Shown one piece after another: positions 54,643 through 64,000 of a stretch of DNA of 64,000 nucleotides. Made by a program: the position numbers and the translations under genes. The notes below the pieces were generated by a model that made no database searches, was not told where the DNA came from, and saw only the letters and a list, made by a program, of their open reading frames with translations. Numbering within the stretch: position 1 is the first letter of the stretch; every line of letters begins with the position of its first letter. Origin of the DNA: Opisthocomus hoazin. Taxonomy: Eukaryota > Chordata > Aves > Opisthocomiformes > Opisthocomidae. The stretch spans positions 8,321,216 through 8,385,215 of the forward strand of contig NC_134433.1 of the NCBI RefSeq assembly GCF_030867145.1, read 5' to 3'.

Positions 54643-56244
54643 CTCTGAGATTCACAATCAATTGCTCTTAAAAAATAAAAGAGTCATTTGCTTCTGAAAG
54701 AAATCAGAAAACTATTTTATACTCCTCCCTTGTATAACAAGAAAATACACGAATACTCCCGTACATCACATACTAAAAGTGACTGTAAGTGCTGGTTTAC
54801 CAAACAATAAAGCAAACGGAGAAGAAAACAGTTAGGACGGAGGGTGCAGAGAGGAACTCCGCTTTCCAGAGTACAGCCATTCATTTGTGGGGTTTGGTCA
54901 CCCTGAGGTTCTCCCTTCGCTTGCCTGTGAAAGGGGAGAGGCTCTTGGGTTCCCCAGACTAGCTCTGCGAGCAGTGACAGCAGGAGGCATTATAGTTACT
55001 TGGGTTGGCAGCCTCCTGCTTTTGGGGTAATTTTCTTGCCTCTCTGTGTGGCTCCCATTACTTCTGTTCCTCTTGCTATATACAAGCCACCTAATTGCTT
55101 CTGTAGTGGGTGCTTTGGTGCAAACGCAGTATTAGCTGTGCAGGGAGTCAATGCTTGCTTAAAAAAAAAATCCCGTTGATGAAGTGGAGTAGCAGAAAGT
55201 CCCACGATTAACTGAGGGACATCTGGACCCTCCCTGGTGTGCTCTGGACACCCTGCGCCCTGCACGGAGCTGGGTGAGTGCAGCAAGGCTGCATCCAACC
55301 TTGCAGGTCCCAGAGTGTGCAGGGAAGTTGGATGGAGCCTGCGCCTTGTGGCAAACCATCAGAGATGGCTGACCCAGGGGCAGAGCACTGGGGAGGGACC
55401 AGTCGCGGCCCCGAGGAACAGAGCAAGGCAGCAGGTACAGGGAGCAGGGCCAAGACACAGCAGCACCAGCCGATAACCTGGAGACCTTGCCCCTCACGCG
55501 GTTCCCTGTCCCGGGAAGATGCGTGTGTGCTGGGATGGGAAGGTGGGAGTAGGGCTCACTGCCTTTTGGTAGTAGTTTCCCATGTTTTCAGGTGCATTCA
55601 AGGGCTCCTAGTTGCGTACTCTAATTTTCAGACATTCACATGAAGTGATTTTGTGTACAAGAGATCAGTGGCTTTAAAGATATTTCTGTTCTTATTGGGA
55701 CTATTTAATTTTGTGGTGAATTTTAGAACCACAAACATAACCCTGATGACCTGAACAACTACTTATGTAAGTGACAGGCTGGAATCTTGCTTCATTTGGT
55801 GTGATGGATACTAAAATACGTGAACGCTTTAATGAATTATCTTTTCCTATTAACAGCCTTTCTTTATAAAACCAGAAATACTGAGTTTAATGGTGGTTGT
55901 TACTTGGCTTAGATATAAGTAATACACATTCAGTCTAGACTTCTGTCCTCGTTCCAGAAACACTTCCTATGTGTATCCCAAAAACTGTGCCACTGCTGCT
56001 GCACTGCTCCACAAGGTCGACAACCAGTGGCCCTCACAGCTCCCAAGCCTGGTTACATCCATACCTACATAGCATCACAGGGGAAACCGGCACGATACTG
56101 CATGCTAAGGCCAGAGCTCAGCACCTCTGTAACACAAGTAAGTCTCTTTTTTTAATAATGGGGAACTTCTGACCTCCGTTAGAGTACAGAAACACAACAT
56201 CGCTTGTTTATGCAGCACCTCAGCAGCAAGTGTCAGCCTGGCAC

Positions 56245-56325
56245 ATAAAGAACCTGAGGCCAGGCAGTGACTTTCCCCAAGTCACACACCGGCAGAAACG
56301 GGCCGACGTCCTGGGACAGGGAACG
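56245..56325 (-). repeat. MIR-like relic in inferred SPNS2 3' UTR
   Basis: The + strand shows AACCTGAGGCCAGGCAGTGA, then CTTTCCCCAAGTCACACACC and GGCAGAAACGGG, the order of a reverse-complement MIR core. On the minus (transcript) strand it is in sense. Confidence 0.4.
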
Positions 56326-57289
56326 GTGTGTTAGAATCCGGGGAACGGGCTTACGTGGCAACACAGGTCCAGTTCCTGTTCGGTAATGCACAGGTTTCAT
56401 GGCCAGGCCGGATGTACCTGTTATTGCCATAATCCACGGACCCCTGATCTAGGCGAGCTGATTCCCCTCTGATGGACCAGAGACCTTTACAGAAGCACGA
56501 ACTGAGCAATTCTTCACAGCTAAACCAAGAAACTCTCAACAAGACATGCGGCCTTTCAGCTTCTGGCCATTCGCGTGTGGGTGATCGGCGCGTAAAGGAG
56601 CAGCAGCGTCTGCAGGAGGCGGAAGGGCTGAGTTTCCTTTCCCTTCTCTTCATCGCCTCTGAGCTGTCACCGCTGCTGCTCTGGCTTCCCTCTCTCAGCC
56701 TGGGACGTGTGGGAGCAGGGACTTGGGGCTCCCTCGGTGTGGAGCTGCTGCAGGTAGGGCTTGCCTCTCACTCCCTGCTTGGTCCCTTCCTTGTTAAAAA
56801 GAAAGCCGCAGCAATTTCCTTCCTATGCACAGCAGATAAAGCTGGCCTCCTGTAACGGCACCGTGCTTCGCTAACGAGGACTGGGGCTTGTCACTAACCA
56901 GGAGAACTAGTGAAATTACAGAACATTTAAGTTCCCTTTTCATTGTTGACTCCTGAGAATTAAGTTTAAGGACAATTCCTAATCGCTGAACTTCAGCAGG
57001 ATTGCTTCATTTTGTTGACAGTAAATGCTACAACAGAGGAGCCTATCGGAAAAGCCGTTTAGGAAACAGGGCTAATCTTCTTTGGTCTCTGAGATGAAAT
57101 GACTGATTGTTGGGTTGCTTTTTGTTTCTTTTTAAACAGCTTAACAAGGAATTTCTTAACGGGAATCAGAAATTCATGTGCCTTTAAAGCTGAGTCTTTG
57201 GCTCCTAGACTACAGAGGCAGTATTTCCCCTATGAATGTAAATAGTGGCACGAGGTGGGAAATGAAGCATTGTTTTGGATTTGCTTTGC

Positions 57290-57295
57290 TTTATT
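57290..57295 (-). terminator. Possible proximal poly(A) signal in SPNS2 3' UTR
   Basis: Minus-strand AATAAA in the middle of the inferred 3' UTR. It could yield a 3' UTR about 2.7 kb shorter. Only the hexamer supports it. Confidence 0.25.
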
Positions 57296-58659
57296 ATTTC
57301 TAGCACCCGCTTGCTGTTCTCCAGAGGATGCCCAGGCACTCGAGGAAAATTTCTGGCTCTAGTTGTTTAGCCAAGTCTTAAAGCTATTGTTAAGGTATTT
57401 TAGGTGACAGAGCAGCCTGTGCAGAAGAGCCCTGTGGAGTCTCACATTGTCACAGGAGTCACCCTCAGAACCCACCCGCCTGGCACAGGCTGGCGATGCG
57501 GGGAGCATTAACCAGCTCGCTGGTACCTGGAATTACCATCCCTACTGCAGTGCTGCAGTGTAGGTCCTGGCACATCCTGGGAGTCAACGGGAGAGAAAAC
57601 CCAGATTTACAAAGAGGACCTTCCTCTGTCTCTGAACAAACTTCCGCCCCAACCAGGACAACCAGCTTCCAGACTTCACCCGCGTCCAGTCCCGGTTCGG
57701 CATTTCCTTTGCTGGCTTCATCCTACTCGCAGCCCAGCTGCAGCCACTTGTTAACCATGAGCACAAGAGTGAGGTGCACGCGCCTGCTCGTGGAGTGTGC
57801 TAAACTGGACGGGAGTATCTAAACTGTGGGAGACATCAAAGCAGAAAAAAGGGGAGTGGAGAGTTCACTGAGCCAACGCCCTTTCCGTGGAAGCCCAGCT
57901 CCTCCAGGCCCACACACGCCTTCCCTCCCCGCGCTGTTGCAGCGTCAAGCTGACACAGCGTGGATTTGGCTTGTGGAGGCCAAGTGTGGGAAACAAGACT
58001 CGTGAAATGGCACTGTCACGGGCGTCTGCGTTTGAGACGAACGCAGTTCAGACACTGGCCTTGTGTATTGAAGATCTCAAATGCGTCTTCATAAAGATAA
58101 AGGTGACCAGCTGACACCCCAGCAGGAGCAGTCTGGGACTGCGCATGGGGCTGGGCATGCATTAAGCCAAAGCGTTGTTCCAAAGGGAACGGCTACGGCA
58201 GAGTGTCAGCCACCTGCTTTGAGAATACTGACGGAGGGAGAAGTAGCACTGCCAGTCCCTGTAACAGGACTTGCCTGTCAAGAAAGCAGGATGTCACTGG
58301 CACAGCAGTATTGCACTACCAGGCCCTAGGTAAAGCAGTTCAGCCAGATGGGTTTTGGTATTTGAAAAACCTGTGAACCTCCTAGGCACAGCTGAATTCA
58401 GCATGTTGAGCAACCTCTAGAGCCCCTAGGTATTTCTGTCTTCTGGGCCTTTCTGTAGCAACCACCAGCATACCCAGTGCAGTGAAAGTCTCTCCTCTGC
58501 CCCATCGCTCAGCCTCAGGTGACAGGCAGACATCTTCCTCCGGCGCCCTTGCAGGGCCTGATGCCAGGGCACTGAGGTGAGGAGAGTTGTGGACGTTATT
58601 CGTGTCTGGTATGGTTGCACAGGCAGCTCCAGATTTTAAATGTTAAAATAAAAACTGTT

Positions 58660-58695
58660 TATCTAAATATATATATATCTCTCTATATATCTATC
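58660..58695. repeat. (TA)n/(TC) low-complexity run
   Basis: AAATATATATATATCTCTCT followed by ATATATCTATCTGTC, within an AT-rich block of the inferred SPNS2 3' UTR. Confidence 0.85.
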
Positions 58696-59219
58696 TGTCA
58701 TCTAATGTCTTCAGCAGAGATAAAGCATCTTATGACATATTTAAATAAAAAATAATAATCTGAATTGAGCCTTCAGTGTTAAAGAAAAAGTGATGTACAG
58801 AATAGGTCCCCAACTAGTGCAGTCTCTGGGTGTGGGAGTGCTGACAGCACAGCAGCATTCAGTAGGACGTAAGTTGCCCTATAAACGATACAGACTTCGT
58901 TGGCTACAACTAAAACCATATACACAATCTACAGTCACTCACTGGGGTAGCACATGGAGGGTCCAGTGGACAGTTGCGTTCGATGCTCAGAGGAACCTGT
59001 GAACATCTTTACGCTCCAGAAGTACTTGTGTTCCCGGCTGCCCTGCTCACCTCCTGCCGCCTGACCCCGCAGGCGTGATGGACTTGGTGCTGGATAACCC
59101 TTCCAGGGTGGTGTGGAGCCAAAGGAGCCACTGGGTTCCAGTACGGAAGGGCTTCAAGCTTGAGATGGGCGTGGTGGTGGTGGGAGCAGGAGTCCACATG
59201 TCGTTTCCTTCACTGGCAA

Positions 59220-61112
59220 CTGCAAACAAAGAAGAAAAAAAGGTGGTTAACAGGGCTGTCCCAGGAATGGATGGGTAATGGTGAAAGCATGCACCCCAGC
59301 TTTGTGGTGGAGGTCCGCTAAGAGAACCCCTTGCCTCCGTGCAGATTGGAGGCTAGCACAGCCTGACCAGTGTGGAGACAGTTCTTTGGGATGTGCTGCA
59401 GGCTTTTGGATTTGCAAACACAAACCCACTGCGATCCAGGCACAGTCTGCTCACGGTGGACCAGTAACAGGGTTAGACTCCCATCTGCCGTGTTTAAGGG
59501 CATCGACCATGTCTCGTTTGTGTCAGTTGTGTAGGTACAGCTGTTCATGATGCGGGGTGAAACAGGCCAGCAGATAACGGTTAATTTTTGCTAGAGTGTT
59601 TTTAACCTCATCAGTTTACTAAAGAAAACAGGGACTGCCTCTTGCCTTAAATTGTCATTTTCAAAACTGCTGTCCCCTGGAGAGCCCGGTTCGGGGGCCA
59701 GCCCAGCACACACAGCCCCAGCAGCAGAGCTCAGCTATCCGTCTGGCTGCTGACAGAGCAGAGCAGACACTGGCTTCCTCCCAGCATGCTGGTGGTACAC
59801 GCGTGTCTTAAAGAGCACCACTGGCACAGCTGTTGACTGGTGAGATGGCACTTGTGCGTGCTGTGGCATATCTACGTGGCCAGCAGCTTTCCTAGATCAT
59901 GTGGAAAGGAGAGCAAGCTCTCTCGCTGCAGGATTTCCTGTGAGGGGTTCTGTGCTCCATGTTATGCAGGAAATTGCCCCGACCTTAAAAATCAGCGACC
60001 GCTGGGTTGTAGAAAAATTCCCTAAAATGACAGCCTGGTTTTTCTCAACCTGTGTAAAACTGGATCAAAAGAGAAGTACAGTGAAAAACCTGGGTGTGCA
60101 CAGGACCCAAGGGTTCAGTGTTTTACAAGGCAAGTCTCAGCAACACCACCTAATATTTGCTCCAAGATTTTCTGAGACCTTTTTAAAAGAAAAAAAACCC
60201 AAAACTTTGTCTAAAAGCTACTGAAGAATGACAGTGTGTGAGTACACATCCAGCCCAGCGACGGCAAGGTACAGGCAGGCCTATTATACCTTAAGCCTAC
60301 ATCAGAACATACTCCCCTCTGCGGAAATAACACATCTGCTGTGATAGAGATTGTATTAAATCTTTTCCCCCAAAAGGCCATTCTGAAGTGTGTTATTGAG
60401 TTCTGATTTTATGATTACTCTTTCAATGCATTTAATTTATGGGAAAGAAATCTCCTCTTCAAAAACTTGCTTTAATTAATTTTGGCTACAGTAAAATGCT
60501 AGGAAGTGTTTATCAGTCGTTGCAGCTCTGAGCTGCAATGCTGTGACTGTGGGTGAGTGATAAGAATACCATGGGCACAAGGGAGAAGAAAGGGCAGCGG
60601 GAGTGGGACTCTCCCTCTGGCTCACTGCCGAGGCCTCGGCTCTGTCGCCCCAGACCAGGGGTTGCAGTGGGGACAGTCCTAGCAACGACATCCAAGCTCA
60701 CGCGCTGCCAGAAAACATTTTTCTGCTGAAAATTTGGAATATGCTAGGAATGGTCATTTGATCGTGAGCAGATGTCGGACCAAGAGCAATGCGGCAGCGG
60801 GTTTTATGAATGCAAGGTACGTTCAGGCAAAAACTAAGCTCTGGCCTCGGACAATCGCTCCTGCTGCCGGTTTGCATGGCCTTACCTGCTCAAAGAACGG
60901 AGCACCAGCAACTCCATGCTACAAGGGACGCTTGAGTTGACCCATGGCTTCCCTGTTCTTGGTTTGCTCCAATTTGGGTTGAGGGTAGCTAAGGTGCAGG
61001 CCATGGCTGTCTAAGGGTAGCTTCTTTCCAACTTACAAGGAAAGAAACGGGTTGGCAGGGGGTTTGGGGCAGATGGGTCGCTTGAAACCAGCTGCTGGCG
61101 TGGGTCACTCAC
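59220..61112 (-). other. Likely SPNS2 3' UTR intron
   Basis: Read on the minus strand, it begins with GTGAGT at 61112, just after the stop codon, and ends with a textbook acceptor (TTCTTCTTTGTTTGCAG) at 59220. The sequence between shows no repeat or conserved exon. With the stop only 3 bases before the junction, splicing here would not trigger nonsense-mediated decay. Whether it is spliced in all transcripts cannot be seen from DNA. Confidence 0.5.
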
Positions 61113-61159
61113 CGTCTCAGACTTTCACAGAGGCTGGTGGCATCACAAGTTGATTCACC
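61113..61159 (-). CDS. SPNS2: SPNS2 last coding exon (C-terminus), sphingosine-1-phosphate transporter
   Basis: On the minus strand the acceptor CCCCTCCACCAG leads into 47 bases that finish a split codon and encode VNQLVMPPASVKV, then TGA at 61117-61119, then a donor GACG|GTGAGT. VNQL-MPPASVKV matches the C-terminus of vertebrate SPNS2 as I remember it. SPNS2 is also the convergent neighbour of MYBBP1A in mammals, so synteny supports the call. SPNS2 is a 12-helix major-facilitator protein that exports sphingosine-1-phosphate, notably from endothelium. Only the cytosolic C-terminal tail lies here; I found no earlier coding exon up to 64000, so the last coding intron is at least 2.8 kb. Confidence 0.75.
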
Positions 61160-62132
61160 CTGGTGGAGGGGAAACAGAAGTGACATGTGAGAGCTGGGAC
61201 TGGCCAAGAAACAGGCTCCTAAAAAACACACCAGCCTATTAAACCAGGGTTCCTGTCGCGTAACAGTTTCTAAAGAGATAGGACATTAACAACTGTCCTG
61301 CACGATGCTACAAACCTGAAACCCTTTCACAGCGGTGTCTGATAGCAATTCTGACAATTGCTGGAACACGCCAAGTAGCGTTGCTGACACTAATTGACAA
61401 GGATTTGGGAAGGTCCCAAAGGCATTCAGGCGCAGCAATTGTTTCCGTGAGCCAGGAACAAGACTGCTTATACAGTGGCTGTTGAATGGTGTCCTTCACA
61501 CTGACAGCATAGATGTAAACAGTCACCACTGATAAAAATTAAATTAAGAACAAAAGGAGGTGTCCTCGTTTCCAGCTCCTGAAGCCTGCTGCTGTTCCAG
61601 ACACCTGCTCCCAGGTGACGGACGGAGCCCGGTGGGGACGGCGGTGTGGCCAGGCAGAAGCTGTTCTCGGCACCATGCCGTCCCGCACCTCCTGCTGCCG
61701 ATGGTGGCGAGGGGACCAGCCCCGTCTGCTCTGGGGGAGCCGGGGAAAATGCAGCAAGTTTTACAGGGTTCATCCCTTAGACCTGCTCCTGCTTATCACA
61801 GCCCTCCTCGTCACAGCTCTCCTGCTGCAGCAGAGCACCTCTCCCCTCTCCCACCCTGCTCGTGCCTTCCCGGAGCGTGGTTACCTGGGGACAGGAGCAA
61901 TCTCCTGTGATAAGCACAGCAGGGCCTGTGCAGACCGTAAGAACAACAAGCACCCTCGCGCTGGAAGACCTTTGGGACTTGCTTTCTATCTTGGATGCTC
62001 ACTGATGTCAGTGACAACTCCTGGATTCTCAGTAACGACACTGGAACAGCCCCACCTCACCTGAGGACCTGCCTTGACAGTGCCACGTTTGCGTGCTTCT
62101 ACCCGAATGCACTCTAGCTGCACTTGGCCAAC

Positions 62133-62420
62133 AGAACCATAGAAGCACAGAATGGTTTGGGTTGCAAGGGACCTTGAAGCTCATCTGGTTCCAATCCCCC
62201 TGCCATGGGCAGGGACCCCTTCCACCAGCCCAGGGTGCTCCAAGCCCCATCCAACCTGGCCTTGGTCACTGCCAGGGAGGGGCAGCCACAGCTCCTCTGG
62301 GCAGCCACAGCTCCTCTGGGCAGCCTGGGCCAGGGCCTCACCACCCCCACAGTGAACCATTTCTTCCTAATATCTAATCTAAAAATCCCCTCTCTTAGTT
62401 TAAAACCTTTGTCCCAGCAG
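62133..62420 (-). mobile_element. CR1 LINE 3' fragment with internal duplication
   Basis: Reverse-complement CR1: ACAGAATGGTTTGGGTTGCA, AGGGACCTTGAAGCTCATCT, CCATCCAACCTGGCCTTGG, then TTCTTCCTAATATCTAATCT. A 19-base unit is duplicated in tandem at 62282-62319. It lies in the SPNS2 last coding intron. Confidence 0.9.
62282..62319. repeat. 19-bp tandem duplication inside CR1
   Basis: GCAGCCACAGCTCCTCTGG occurs twice in a row with no mismatch. It must be younger than the CR1 insertion it interrupts. Confidence 0.9.
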
Positions 62421-64000
62421 CAGAAGAAACCAGAGTCAGAAGGTGAGAGCCGTCTCACACCGTTTGGCTACGCTAACGTAGCAAATCAGCTGGAACAGCA
62501 GCAGTGTGCACCTCAAGGACTGCAGCAAGATTTGGCCACTGCGTGCAAAAGCACAGCTGCTTTCTGAATCCGTGAAAACCCTGGGCGGGTTTACAGGGAA
62601 GATCATAGAAACCATCACTGTCTTGAGTCCTACCTAGGTAAGAACTTCTCAGTGAAACATCATTTTCCTTTGGAAAATGCTGATTTGTTGAAGCTCATCT
62701 GCAGCTCTTCACCAGACTTCACACCTGACCCGGGACACTCTTTGTTACTGAAAAGGTGTGATGCTGGATTCAGGCACGTGTGCCAGGATAAAAAGTAACC
62801 AGCGACTAGGGGACACCTTCCAAGAAATCTCTGCATCAGAAATTGGCCCAGTTCAGCCTACAGCTCTTCACTTCGTACCAACCTCGCACAGAATTTGTCT
62901 CCAAGATGCACAGAAGCCTCTGGGCCTTTTCTGCCTTTCTAGCTGTAAACAGAAATATTTTTGATGCAGGAGCTGACCCGAGTTTCTCTGTAGAATTACC
63001 ACTCTTGGTAACCCTACTGCGCTGGACATTACGTCGTACTGAACACGTAACCGCACTTTAACTGTTGGAATACATCAGAGAGAGAAAACCTTACCCTGTA
63101 ATGCTACAGGCAGCTTCCCAAGTAGGAAGTAAGCTGTGACGGGTTAGGAAGCTATCACAGAATACTAAAACTCCAGATAAAGTCATGTCCCTTAACACGT
63201 AATTGATTCCACATTTTTACAAGATACAGCACATATACAGAAAAAGTTCGTTTTGCCATTGCTTTCTCTCTAGCACAGAGAGCCCACCCGCCTTGCAGAA
63301 CCGTAAATACACAGCTTTCCTTCTTACACTACTTATAGCTCAGCCTCTTATGGGACAACACGTGCCTCCCCCATCAGTACTCATGTTGTCCCCAAGTCAC
63401 GGGAGTTACTCCTTCTTTGCATTTTAACACATTTCTCTCCACTCCTGCTTTATCTGTCTTTGACAGATGGCAACAAGGCCTAGAGGGGCCAATCCTGACA
63501 CGCACTGAGACGATTTCACGGGTGAGGAGACCCCACCTGACTGGAGACCCTGCTGGGGAGGGAAGCACCCGTCGGGGATCCCGCAGGCAGGGAATGGCAG
63601 AGCCTCCCGAATTCGGGCAGGGCAGACTTCGCTCTCTCTGAAGCACCGAGCTGTAGACGCTGGCCACTGGCTTGTGCACAGCCCGGTTTCAGCAAGGCTC
63701 AGCCTACCGGTGGCAGCAGGTCAGCTGTGATTTTTTTTTTTCTAAAGCAAGCCCACTAATAATAAATTTTAGATTCTTTTAGGTGGTAAAATGTTGTACA
63801 TGGACTTAAGCTAACAAGGCATAAGAGCGTCTAAATCCCTGTTTAAGTCCCACTTGCCTTTCTAATAACGATAATCCCACACTGAATAGATTGTCGCTTC
63901 CGATTTGGGGATATCTGCTGACTAAACATTGGTTCCTAAATTGTATTTTCTCTGCAGTGTTTTCTCAAGATTGTGAATGTTTTCATTCCTTGAAGAGAGG

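Larger units (their letters stand above)
54570..59219 (-). other. SPNS2: Likely SPNS2 3' UTR exon
   Basis: Starts after the acceptor at 59220 and runs on the minus strand to AATAAA hexamers at 54642-54637 and 54593-54588. The distal part is AT-rich, as is typical of 3' UTR ends (54575-54800), and another AT-rich block with TA repeats lies at 58630-58760. An internal donor-like site (GGAG|GTGAGC at 59051) and an AATAAA at 57295-57290 allow shorter or further-spliced forms. A MIR-like relic sits near 56245. There is no long conserved frame. The extent is inference and needs transcript data. Confidence 0.5.
61160..64000 (-). other. SPNS2 last coding intron (partial)
   Basis: Sequence upstream of the last coding exon on the minus strand, to the window edge. 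It contains a CR1 fragment (62133-62420) with an internal duplication. I scanned both strands for a preceding SPNS2 exon and found none. The remaining stretches, including 62430-64000, show nothing identifiable. Confidence 0.55.

Noticed and set aside
63081..63140. Minus-strand segment ending in a donor-like CAGG|GTAAGG with a short hydrophobic reading (YFLLGKLPVALQ)
   Set aside because: Its phase does not match the last SPNS2 exon, which needs two preceding codon bases, and the acceptor side is poor.
63374..63679. Minus-strand 101-codon frame near the right edge, tested as an upstream SPNS2 exon
   Set aside because: SPNS2 upstream exons should encode hydrophobic membrane helices; this frame is Arg/Pro/Ser-rich and lacks matching splice phases.
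1..64000. tRNA, rRNA, CRISPR, operon-like or phage-like features
   Set aside because: No cloverleaf with A/B boxes, no rRNA-like sequence and no spaced direct repeats were seen; the split gene structure and CR1 copies show vertebrate nuclear DNA.

Overview
The window is vertebrate nuclear DNA, most likely from a bird. Genes are split by GT-AG introns. Five fragments match the 3' end of the chicken-repeat-1 (CR1) LINE, with its diagnostic 'gggttggaagggacc' core and terminal ATTCTGTG-like repeats. A few very degraded MIR-like relics are also present. The species cannot be fixed from sequence alone.

Layout. Positions 1-48205 hold the 3' half of MYBBP1A (Myb-binding protein 1A, POL5/DNA polymerase V-like family) on the + strand. 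Fourteen exons (the first cut by the window edge) join in one unbroken frame into a 695-residue C-terminal fragment ending in a TAA at 48078-48080, with a poly(A) signal at 48179. The order is: end of the helical-repeat body, acidic tract, a conserved '[19 protein letters not shown]' block, more helical repeats, then a lysine-rich nucleolar tail. Introns are 0.6-2.4 kb except two very large ones: intron 10 (20.4 kb) and intron 11 (11.7 kb). Intron numbers here count from the first exon in the window.

Positions 48206-about 54570 are a GC-rich intergenic stretch with no gene I can support. From about 54570 to the right edge lies the 3' end of a minus-strand gene, tail-to-tail with MYBBP1A. Its last coding exon (61113-61159) encodes the C-terminus VNQLVMPPASVKV followed by TGA. 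This matches my recollection of SPNS2, the sphingosine-1-phosphate exporter, which is also the convergent neighbour of MYBBP1A in mammals. The stop is followed five bases later by a strong splice donor, with a good acceptor at 59220, so the 3' UTR is probably spliced and runs to poly(A) signals near 54588-54642.

The least explained object is a 235-codon open frame on the minus strand inside intron 10 (12927-13634). Its composition looks protein-like and it has CxxC motifs near its end. I do not recognise it. It could be a nested gene, the last exon of one, or a decayed copy. Other points worth a look are a diverged 65-70 bp tandem duplication, a G-quadruplex candidate, a 19-bp duplication inside a CR1 copy, and the 3' UTR intron of SPNS2. 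I found no RNA genes, CRISPR arrays, prokaryotic features or intact mobile elements.
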